DNA of 64,000 bases from Caecitellus pseudoparvulus. Taxonomy: Eukaryota; Bigyra: Bicosoecida. Position 1 is the stretch's first letter. Each line of letters begins with the position of its first letter. Of the stretch, positions 47,994 through 58,200 are shown piece after piece. Location: assembly GCA_965644315.1 (NCBI GenBank), contig CBFFRQ010000089.1, positions 434,001-498,000 of the forward strand, in the 5' to 3' direction. The notes beneath the pieces were generated by a model. The model had not been told where the DNA came from. It searched no databases and saw nothing but the letters and a program-made list of their open reading frames with translations. The position numbers and the translations under genes were made by a program.

Positions 47994-49609
47994 ATGGCTG
48001 ACCAGTGGAAGGAAGTCCAGGATGCCTCAGGCCGCCCGTATTACTGGAACACGACCACAAACGTACGCAGACAGCTTGGGTTGCAACGCGAGACAGGGTC
48101 GCTTGCGGCCTTTCTCCTTCGTGCTTCACCTGGAACTGCGTTGCTCGCACGGCACGCCGCGGGCGCACCTGGCACCCGTCTTCGCGCGCACAGGAGACCA
48201 CATACGACAAGCCCGCCGTGCTAGGTGGCGGTGCAGGCGCCGATGCTAGTGCAGGCGATGCTGCCGTGTGGAAGGAGCTTGCTGATGGCAACGGCAAGCC
48301 GTACTACTGGAATACCGTCACCAACGTACGAAGTCGCCGCATCGCTGATGGCTGAGGTTTGTCCTGACACACATGCCTCCTCTCTACCACTTTCAGGAAA
48401 CTACATACACGAAGCCGGCAGCTCTAGGAGGCGCTGCGACAGCAGCAGGTTCCGCCACGAGCAGCGCGGCGGAGTGGAAAGAAGTGCAGGATGCCAACGG
48501 CAAGCCATACTACTGGAACACCGTGACCAACGTGAGTGGTATTTCCTTATCATTTTACTCGCACCCGCTTGCACCCACCTTGCCTCCGAGCGCAGGAGAC
48601 AACGTACACCAAGCCGGCGGCGTTATCTGGTGGTGGCGCCGCTGCAACGCCTGCAACATCCTTAGCAGACTGGAAGGAAGTGCAGGACGCCAACGGCAAG
48701 CCATACTACTGGAACACCGTCACGAATGTAAGACTTGAGCTGTGCATGGCACGCCCAGGCCTGGCGCGTCCCGGCACACAGTTCATCATGCCTTCACCTC
48801 TCGCTGCCCTGCAGGAGACAACATACACCAAGCCTGCAGGCTTCGGGGAGCCCGCCGCAGACGCCAAGTCCGAGCCAGCTGCCAAGGCTGCCGCCGCTGC
48901 TACCAGTGCTTCCCCTGCCGGCGGTGAAGGCAAGCCTGAAGAAGCCAAATCTCCAGCCCCCGCACCTGCGCCTGCACCAGCTCCAACGCCAGCCCCTGCT
49001 CCAGCTCCTGCTCCAACACCAGCTCCAGCTCCAGCTCCAGCTCCAGCTCCTGCGCCCTCACCAGCCCCGGCCGCTGCCGCCGCCGCAGGCGCAGGTGCGA
49101 GCACAGGCTCGGCGAAGCGAGCGCACCCACCGCCCTTCCCCAAGCAGCAGTACCTGACCGAGGTGGAGAAGGGGGGTGCCGAGTTCGGCGAGGCGGAGCT
49201 GTGCGCCTTCATGGACCACTTCTGGAGCATCGACCGGGACGGGGAGGGCTTCATCCACCTGGACAACATGCGCGCCTTCGCCATCCGGGAAGACTACCAG
49301 ATGAGCGAGGAGCAGCTCCTGGACCTCATCGACGACAAGGACGCCAACCAGGACGGGCGCGTCAGCGTGCGGGAGTTCGTGGCCGCCACACACCGCCCCA
49401 TGCCCTTCCACCAGCCGTGGCTGTACCAGTACCTGTACACGAACCTGGTGGAGGATGAGGCAGAGGGCATGAGCCTGAGTACATTCAAGGTGCTGCTGGA
49501 GACCCTGGAGATGGCCTTCACGGATGACGACATCGAGGCGTGGACGGAAGGACGCAAAGTGCCGCTGTCTGTGAAAGACGTCGTGTCCATCTTCCTGCCA
49601 GGCAAGTAG
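47994..49609 (+). CDS. Four-WW-domain EF-hand protein
   Basis: Exons 47994-48062, 48194-48325, 48397-48531, 48596-48727 and 48815-49609, all phase 0, give 420 residues. The four introns cut four consecutive WW domains at exactly the same place: each exon ends with PYYWNT(V/T)TN and the next starts E-T-T-Y-(T/D)-K-P-A. Complete domains thus read WKEVQDANGKPYYWNTVTN plus ETTYTKP. An Ala/Pro hexanucleotide repeat linker follows (48956-49075). The C-terminal half holds two EF-hands, SIDRDGEGFIHLDN (last ligand Asn rather than Glu) and DDKDANQDGRVSVREF (canonical), and a further helical region. WW domains bind Pro-rich ligands and EF-hands bind calcium, so a calcium-dependent adaptor is inferred. 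I do not know a family with this exact layout. Confidence 0.9.
48956..49075 (+). repeat. Ala-Pro coding hexanucleotide repeat
   Basis: A degenerate repeat of GCTCCA/GCCCCT-type hexamers encodes (Ala-Pro)n with occasional Thr or Ser, forming a rigid linker between the WW and EF-hand parts of the protein. Confidence 0.9.
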
Positions 49610-49795
49610 CCCCCCCTCCCCCCCCCCCCTGTCTTGGCACCTGCCGCCTCCACCACTGCCTTTGGCCGTGCACGCACTCCCCACCACATGGCTAGGCGCC
49701 TTGACACGTTCGCTGTCCGCCACATCGTTCGTGAGGCGTCTCTGTATCTGTGTGAGTGTCAGTGGTCAGTTGGCAGCAATGCAAACTGCTTGTGC

Positions 49796-50839
49796 TCACC
49801 TGGCCGCCCGCCGCCCCTTGCGTGCGCGCTTGGGCGGCGCAGGCAGCGCGTCGGGCACATCCTGCAAGTCCACACCGTGCCGGGCGGCTAGAGCAGCCAG
49901 GATACCGCCACCACCACCACCGCCGCCGCCTCGCCCACGGATGGCGGCCACGAGAGCTGCATCTGGGTCATCTCCGCCGCCGCCGCGCTTGCCCTTGCGT
50001 TGCTTCTTGGCTGCGGCACGCTGGCCTGAGGCGGTCAGCTTCTTCGCCCGGGCCGCCATGAGGCGGACGACCTCTGCCTCTGGCAGGCCCTGCGCGTAGT
50101 GCGGCGTTTGCTGCTGCACTTCACCTGCCTTCACAGCTGCCTGCGTCAAATCGAAGAACCGCTCGGCGTCAGCGTTACTGGACAGCATGATGTGCTCCAG
50201 CATGGCCTTCATGTCTCCTTCATGCTGCACAAATGCTGGAGTGTGCGCGCGGGGAGGGGGGGGTCCACAGTGCAGGGTGCAGTGCGGGCGCTGCCCGTGG
50301 GCATTTGCTGCGTTGCTCACCTCGCAGAACATCCTGGCGCTCCTCCTCTGACCCGCGGTACTCGTCAGCAAAAGCGTCAATCTTGGTCACGGTGACTTTC
50401 GGAAAGAGGCTGCGCCAGTACTCTGACCAAGCAGCCAAATCCTGCGCAGACTCGGCATCTTCGACGCTGCCTGACGCGTCGAACTGCGCACGCTTCTTCG
50501 AATCACTGAGGATGCTGTGGGACAGGGACAGCGCCTGGAACTTGGCAGTCGCAGAGGGGTGCTTGTTCTTGTCAGGGTGCTGGGCATTGGGGGGGGGGTG
50601 ACACGTGAAGCAGGGCGGCCTCCGTGGGCGCCTCCAGGGGCACGCCAGCAATTGCATCGGCTCACGTATTTCAAGCTGCGCTTGCGGTAAGCGCGGGTGA
50701 TTGCCTTGTTGTCAGCGTCTCGGGGCACGCCTAGGATCTCGTAGACATCCACAGTGCCAAAGGCCCCCATGAGCAGCTGCGTGTACTGGCCCTCCCCACC
50801 TGCATCGCTGTCGGAATCAGAGGCATGCCCTGCTGCCAT
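49796..50839 (-). CDS. DNAJC9-like J-domain co-chaperone
   Basis: Three reverse exons, 50839-50666, 50579-50321 and 50235-49796, give 290 residues. The J domain (about residues 32-98) reads VDVYEILGVPRDADNKAITR, KRSLKY joined to HPDKNKH; the intron falls immediately before the HPD motif. Beyond it, YWRSLFPKVTVTKIDAFADE, YRGSEEERQDVL and FVQHEGDMKAMLEHIML match DNAJC9, as does AALVAAIRGR near the end. DNAJC9 is a nuclear HSP70 co-chaperone that also chaperones histones H3-H4. A Gly-rich stretch (GGGGGGGGG) and a basic C-terminus (PPKRARKGRRAAR), which could act as a nuclear signal, are species-specific. It is convergent with the WW/EF-hand gene and divergent from the next gene. Confidence 0.9.
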
Positions 50840-51080
50840 GCTGCGGGGCGTCGTTTGAAACGAGCGTGAAACGCGAGCAAATTGGTGAGCTCCCGGCCGG
50901 CTCAAGTCCAGGGGGTAGGGGCCTCGGGCAATTTGCTCATGCACTTAAATTTACACAGTTCTCGTTTTGTACATTGTGCTGCATTGCTCTTAGGCTTTGG
51001 CACTCTGCCGAGGCACCCCAAAGCGCGCAGTGGGGCATCCACGCTGCCCAGCACCGGGCGAGAAGCTTCACGCACGGGGC
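50840..51080. promoter_or_regulatory. Divergent promoter region, DNAJC9-like and AEP-like genes
   Basis: 241 bases between divergent starts. A/T-rich core CACTTAAATTTACACAGTTC lies near 50942-50961, in contrast to the GC-rich surroundings, and is the most promoter-like segment here. Confidence 0.45.
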
Positions 51081-51878
51081 ATGGCTGCGCAGGAGGGCAC
51101 GCCCCATGTGGAGACAGCATCAACAATCTCTCCCCCGCCACCCCTATCGGATGCGGCTGTCGCTGACACGGTCACCTTCCTGCGCGCGTTGGAGCTGCCC
51201 GTTGGCTCGCAGGTGGCAGCGCTCGTGCGCGTGAGGCGCAAGTACGGCGCAGCCACGAACACAAGCAAGGCCAAGACCCTGATCAAGACAGACGATGTGC
51301 GTCTGGCAGCCCGCCAGCTGCACGCCATGCTGTGGGCAGCCAGCGAGGGTGTGGAGAGTGCCAGTGTACTGTACGTCACGCCCGCTCCCCGGGCAGTGGA
51401 CAGGGCAGCCAAGGCGGTGGCCAAGGCGGCCATCGACAGCCCCTCTGTGTACAGCGCCTTCCCGTCAAAGTTGCTGAGTGAGGCAATGAGCCCTGCCTGC
51501 ACGGCCAAGGCTGGGCGCGTGTCGGACATTGACGTGGACTGGCCAGCCTGCATTCCAGACGTGTTCCAGCTGGTGCAGGAGTTGGGCCTGCCCCTGGTCG
51601 GGGTGGTGAGCACGCGTGGAGGTGTGCACTTGCTGTACAGGCCTCGAGATTACCCCGCGTCAGACACACACACCAAGCTGGTGGCAGGTCTTCAGGCGGT
51701 GGATGCCAAGCACGAAGCTGCAGCCACCGCAGCGGGCGTCGGGGCCCCCACTTCATTGAAGGCTGACAGGTTCTCACCAGTGCCAGGCACTCTGCAGGGC
51801 GGCCATTACGTGACGTTTTTTCCAGGCCCAGACCTACCCGCCTTGGCGAGTGTGAGGCAAGCCGGGGGCGACGCCTGA
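51081..51878 (+). CDS. Unrecognised 265-residue protein, possible archaeo-eukaryotic primase fold
   Basis: Intronless, 265 residues from the first in-frame ATG. No family is certain. The C-terminal half carries three elements in the order expected for AEP/PrimPol enzymes: an acidic strand RVSDIDVDWP (candidate D-x-D metal ligands), VVSTRGGVHLLYRP (candidate s-x-H nucleotide motif) and SPVPGTLQGGHYVTFF (similar to the PGT-x-N/H motif of some phage and plasmid primases). The N-terminal half is helical (VAALVRVRRKYGAATNTSKA). No zinc finger or helicase domain is attached, and the protein is small for a stand-alone primase. A mitochondrial or DNA-repair role would be pure inference. It could also be an unrelated family with chance motif similarity. 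Confidence 0.6.
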   Translation: MAAQEGTPHVETASTISPPPPLSDAAVADTVTFLRALELPVGSQVAALVRVRRKYGAATNTSKAKTLIKTDDVRLAARQLHAMLWAASEGVESASVLYVTPAPRAVDRAAKAVAKAAIDSPSVYSAFPSKLLSEAMSPACTAKAGRVSDIDVDWPACIPDVFQLVQELGLPLVGVVSTRGGVHLLYRPRDYPASDTHTKLVAGLQAVDAKHEAAATAAGVGAPTSLKADRFSPVPGTLQGGHYVTFFPGPDLPALASVRQAGGDA

Positions 51879-52232
51879 ATCCCAGCGCAGGCTGGCACAG
51901 GTCAAAGGGGACGGAAAGCACGCAAAGGAGCGTGGTGTTCATGCAACATACTTCAACGCAATTCTTCCCGGCGTGAGAGACGTGGTGCACACGCAGGGCT
52001 CGACCCTGCACCTGCATCAGCCTTGGCGGGCGGTGCGGGAAAAGCCAGCGCAGGCCATCACGACAGAACTGGGGCACGCTCCCACCTCAGGCAAAATGAC
52101 CCCGTCACCCAACTAAATGCATCAATGCATGCACTGTGTTTGCATGCATCTGGCAGGTGATCGCCTGTTCGCTCGATTTTCCACGGCGTTTGCGTGGGAT
52201 TGGGCGCAACGACCGACCCTGCAACTTCGACC
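51879..52232. other. Intergenic region with ATGCAT-type palindromes
   Basis: 354 bases between two forward genes. At 52116-52150 the sequence AAATGCATCAATGCATGCAC is followed by TTTGCATGCATC, a cluster of ATGCAT/TGCATGCA palindromes about 80-115 bases before the next ATG, possibly a transcription-factor site. Otherwise no gene is seen. Confidence 0.5.
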
Positions 52233-55200
52233 ATGAAGCTGCTCAGCACGATGCTCCTGCTGGGGGCACAAGCTGCACTTGTGTACGGCCAGACTCCCAC
52301 AAACTGTCCCTTTGGATGGTCGGTGTCAGACATCGGAGGGCAGGGCCACTTCTGCTACAAGTGCGTTCGGCGTGCTGCACTGTCAGCGTTTCCCTGCCCG
52401 CGCACTGCTCCGTCGAACGTGGCCTGCGATTGCCCTCGACGGGCGGGCTGTCGTCCCTCTTCACACATGGGAATGCCGGAACTACGTTTGTTTGCTCGGT
52501 CGATGTCTTGCCGCACCTCACGCTGTCTCCATCCCACGCCACAGGTTGGTGCAAGCTCAGCAGCCTTGGCAGACCGCTGAATCCGACTGTGTCGCCCAGG
52601 GAGGGCACCTTGCCTCCGTCTGGAACGAACAAGAACGAGATCTCATCTACACTCTCTGCTCGTGCGTGCGCCAGTGCCCCGTCTGGCGCCGGCACTCCGC
52701 CATGAGCGCCTTGCGCCGCGTCACTTCCTTGTTGCGCCGCCGCCATGCACAGGGCTTCTCCGAGCAACCAGTGCTGGACTGGAGGTAATGACCGATCAAC
52801 TGAGGGCACATGGAGGTGGTCCGATGGCAGCTCGCGGTCTTACATCAACAGCTTCTGGTCCTCCGGCCAGCCCGACAACATGGGGGTGTGTTGGTGCTGC
52901 GACGTGCTGGTGCTCTGGTTCAGCACCCAACACTGCGATGCTCCCGCCCCCCTCGGCACAGAACCAAGACTGCCAAGTCATGTGGGATGCAGAGGATCCA
53001 GAGGCCTCCGCGGACGACCTCGGCTGTGGCTCCGCTCGAGACTACATCTGCAAGATGCCTGGTGCGTGCCGGGACTGCTTCCCACGCTGCTCCTCAGCCT
53101 TGCACACACCAGTCGCCCCCCACTCCCTCTCGCAGCTGGCTGCCCACCTGGTAGCTACAAGAGCGGCAACTCCTGTGTGGGCTGCCCGGCCGGGCGATAC
53201 TCCCCCAGCATCCTGAACACCGGGGTGGGTGGCTGCCTCGGCTGTGACCCCGGCCGGTACGGCTCCACCACGGGCCTCACCACACCGCTGTGCACGGGCA
53301 AGTGTGCCAACGGGCACTACTGCCCCAGTGGCTCATCCACCTCTGCCAACGCATTCAACTGCCCCGCGGGAAGGTACGGCCTGACCCCAGGGGGCGCGTC
53401 CCACGGCCTGGGATCAGCAGCTTGCTCTGGGAACTGTGCTGCTGGCTGGTACTGTGGCGTGGAAGAGACGTCCAGCACACCCGCAGGCCAGCAGTGCCAG
53501 CCGGGGTTCTATGGAGTGGGCGGCGAGAGCACTCCCACCTGCGCTGGCATGTGCCAGGCCGGCTACTACTGCACTGCCGGCTCGCCCCGTGCCGACCAGA
53601 ACGCCTGCGGTGCTGAGGACAAGTTCTGCCCTGAAGGCTCCAGTGCACCCCAGGATGTGGACGTGGGGCACTACTCCACCCCCACTAGCTCCCCCGTCAC
53701 CACTCGTTCAGGCCAGGCTGTGTGCGAGGCAGGGTACTACTGTGCCAACGGCCGCCGCACCGGCTGCCCTGCTGGCCGTTACTCTGGCGCTATTGCCGCC
53801 ACATCCTCAGCTACCTGCAGTGATTGTGACCGTGGGTTCTTCTGCCCTCTGGCATCAACGCAGCCCACTGAGACGCCCTGTGGCGCCGCACAGCCCGCGG
53901 GCCAAGAGGCGGCCGTGTACTGCCCAGCAGGCACCAGCAGCCGTCTGGCTGTGCCTCCTGGACACCAGAGTCTGCCGGCGGATGCCCCCGTGGACCAGCG
54001 CTGGGACACCCGGCCTTGCCCTCAGGGCCACAACTGCATCTTCGGCATCGCGTACCCCCTCATCCAGTTCACCAGCGGCTGCACCACCCCCGCACCTGCC
54101 CAAGGCCCTTTCCCTGGCTCCACCTTCACTGGCACCCTGTTCGTGGACGAGAACCAGCCGTTCCTGTTCAACCTGGACTACGTGGACCAGGACCCTGGCG
54201 TGGCGCCGGTGTTCCAGGGCGCGCGGCCACTGTCTGGCTTCCAGTACGGGGCGGCATGCCCTGGACAGGCCACCTTCGGAACCGCCTTCACCTCCACCCC
54301 CGTCACGACGAACCCTCTCAACGGGCAGCTGCGCATCGAGCTGCCCAGCGCAGGCTTCAACTACGAGGGCTGCGAGGTGGCCGGCGTGGACTTCGTGTAC
54401 GAGCAGGGCGGCTTCGAGTACACCTGCCGCATGATGATTACAGTGGAGAACGTGAATGACGCACCGCAGTTCCTGCCTGACTCGGCCGTGCGGTCCATTG
54501 AGGAGAACTCCAAGGTGGGCGTGCCAGTGGGCCCCCGTGTGCCGGCGCTGAACGAGGACGACGGCCAGGAGCTCGCCTTCAGCATCATCCCCTCCAGCGA
54601 CCCGTACGGGTACTTCTCCATCTCCGTCTGCTCCGGGCAGATCTTCGCGGCGGTGAGCGACATCTCTTACGAGCAAGCGCTCTGCTCGCCACTGCCCTTC
54701 GTGGACCTGCAGGTGGAGGTGGTGGACAACGGCATCCCCCCCCGCTCCGCCATCCGCACGGTGCGTGTGAACATCATCAACATCAACGAGCCCCCTGTCT
54801 TCCTCACCACCACCGGCACGGCCGAAAATGACAACCTGGGCTATGGCTTCCAGGTGTCTGAGGACGTCACCGTGCCGCACATGGTGGGCGTCGCGGCCGC
54901 CATGGACCCTGACTGCCTGCCCCTCACATGGTCCCTGGAGCAGCGCAACGGGCAGGCCAACTTCAAGAGCAACCCTGAGTTCACCATCGCGCCCGGGACA
55001 GGCTCCATCTCAGCGGTGCGGGCCCTGGACTACGAGTCTGTGGAGGAGTACGCCTTCACCCTGCGCGTGCAAGACCAGTTCCCGCTGGGTGTGCCTGGGT
55101 TCGAGGTGCCCCTCAGCAACGAGCTGGTGATTGAGGTCTTGGACGCCAACGACGCGCCGGCGGTCACGGCAGTGAACCTGAACGTGCCCGAGGATGCCCA

Positions 55201-58200
55201 GATCGGCGACCCCGTCAACGGCTACATCCTCATCACGGACCCCGAGACCAACCCGGGCCGGGCAGCCGTCACGTCGGTTGTCACCTCCGGCCCCAACTCA
55301 AACATGTTCACGGCAGTGCCCCTGGCACCCGGCGCCGGCGGCTCACCCGCCAACGTCACCGCCTATGGACTGGAGGTGCTGGTGGCAGGGTTCGACTTCG
55401 AGACTGCGTCCAGCTACACCTTCCAAGTGACGGTGACGGATGTGGGCGTGGGGCACCCCGACGCCTCCACCACCATCACCGTCACTGTGCAGATCACTGA
55501 CGTGAACGAGCCGCCCATCTTCCCTGTCGGTGGTCCCATGCCCTTCGAGGTGTTCGTGCCTGAGAACACCATCGCTGGCACACGCCTCCTGGCTCAGGCC
55601 CTGCAGTACACGGAGCCCGACGTCGGCCAAACCGCCGACTTCCTGGTCCGCAACTACACCTCCACGTTCGACGTGGACGCCGTCAGCGGAGTCCTGCGCT
55701 TGACGCAGAACGTCCTGAACTACGAAGCGCAGAACCAGTACGGCCTTGTGCTGTCGGCACAGGACAAGGGAGTGCCCGCGCTGTCCACGGATGCCACCCT
55801 GGCTGTGCACGTCACCAACGTGAACGAGCCCCCCTCTGTGGTGCCAGGCCAGGTCTTCACAGTGCCTGAGAACCACCCCGCCGGCGCCGTCATTGGCTCA
55901 GTCATCGTGGCAGACCAGGACTCCCTCATCCCCGCCGAGGGGGAGGTGCACACCTGGACCCACCTGGCTGGTGAAGGTCTGCACAACCCCCGTGCGTACT
56001 TCGTCTCCGGCGGCACACAGTTCCTGGGCATCGACCTGTTCAAGGTGAACTCCTCCACCGGCGAGGTGCGAGTGAACGATGGCGTGAACACGGACGTGTG
56101 GACCAGCCTGTTGGACTTCGAGGACATCCAGGAGTACACCGTTGAGGTGTTCGTGCACGACGCTGGCATCGCGGGTGGCCCAGTGTTCAACGCCTCAGGC
56201 ACCTTCAAAGTTCAACTCACCAACGTGCAAGAGGCGCCATTGCTGGTGCCACGCCCTGACGGCTCAGCCCAGGTGCGCGCGGTGGCCGAGTCGGCGCCCA
56301 GCGGCACGAACGTGGGCCCACCTCTGCAGATCCTGGACCAGGAGAACCAGACGTACTCTTGTGCGTTCGTGACCCCCACAACGGAGTGGTCCTTCGCCCC
56401 TGGCCCCGGTTGCCAGGTGCAGGCGGCACAGCCGGTGCAGACGCTGAGTGGGGCACAGCCTGAGCCGCTCACCCGGGAGTACACCATCTCCATCAACGAC
56501 ACGGGATCCCCCCCCCGCACGACAACGACCATTCTGAACATCACCATCGCAGACAACAACCAGTACCCTGTCTTCTCGGACCACGCTGTGTCTGTGCGAG
56601 AGGATGCTCCCTTGGACTCCATCGCTGGAGACGTCGGCATGGCATCCTACGTGACGGACGTGAACACTGACCAGACCCACCAGTTCTTCATCCTCTCTTT
56701 CGACCCCGTGAACACCAACACCTGGTTCTACATCGCCGCCGACAACATCAACGCAGGCAACATCTCTGTGGGTGCGCCGCTGAATTACGAGGCGCACCCC
56801 TCTGTCACACTGGGCGTGCAGACACAGGACAACGGCAAGGGTGGCGGCCTCACAGACACAGCCACGTGGACTGTGAACCTCTTGAACGTGAACGAGCCCC
56901 CTTCCTGGATCGCCCAGGCTCCCATCTCCTTCCCCGAGACTGTGTTGGGCGGCTCCACTGTCGGGCAGACCATCGGCAGCGTGTCCTGGCAGGACGAAGA
57001 CAGCACATCTGGGGATTCCTGGACAGTGTCCATCGCCCCCAGCACCGCGGACCCCGCGCCCGTCTACTTGGCGGTTGACAACAGCGGCAGCATCACCATC
57101 GCACAGCCTGTCGACCACGAAGCCCATGGCACCCTGTCCTACAACTTCACAGTGTGCGACTCTGGCAACGCGCTGCCTCCGCCTGGTGTCGCGCCGGGCA
57201 CCCCCCTCTGTGCGTCCGCTGTCTTTGACTTCATCGTGCAGGACGTGAACGAACCGCCCACCGTGGTGGCCAACACCCTGCTGGTGGAGGAGGCGTCGGC
57301 GCCCGGCGCCACTCTGAAGATGGAGGTGAACGGCAGCAACCCCCTGCCTGCTCTCATCACCTGGTCCGACCCGGATGACCCCTCCACGCCTTTCGGGCAG
57401 GTGACCTTCTCCATCATCGCGGGGGATGCCGTGCACTTTGTCGTGTCCAACACCGGCTACGTGCAGCTGGCCCAGGTGGTGGACTTTGAGAACCTGCAGC
57501 AGCACACCTTCACCGTGCAGGTGGAGGACAACCCTGGCGGTTCTCCTCGTTTCTCTGACTCTGCTGTGTACACAGTGCAGGTAGTGGATGACAACGACCT
57601 CACCGGGGCAGTGTACAATGGAGGCGGCCAGCTGGTGCACCCCACCACTGGCACCTCTGACCATGTCGTCTTCTTCAACGGCACGAACATGGGCCCCACC
57701 CAGTCGTGGCTTGCCTCCGCGTCAGGCGCCAACCCCTCCCTGAGCAGCCTCATCGAGTACAAGGCCTTCGTGTCCTTCAGCACTTCCCCTTCCCAGCCCT
57801 ACCCTCCCACCGGCTCCCCCACCAACACCAAGGAGGTGACTTGTGTCAGCATCACAGCCAACACGGCCATCGCCTGCGCCGTGCCCTCTGGTGTGGGGCG
57901 GCTGACGTGGCAGCTGCAGACCCGCGTGCCCCTTGTGGATGCGTCCTGGAGTGTCATTCCCGGTCAATTCTCTACCCAGGTGTACACTGCCCAGGGCACG
58001 ACAGATTACGCCGCGCCATCCGTGACAGGTGTGGTGCTGGCCTCTGGCCAGCTGTCTACGACTGGTGGACAGTCAGTGGTCATTACGGGCACGAGCTTGG
58101 GCCCAGCCGACACGCAGTACGAGAATGGCGATGTCCGGTACGGTGTGGCGGAGCCGTACTTCGTGGCTGAGTCTTGCACCGTGACGACGGCGCACACTCA

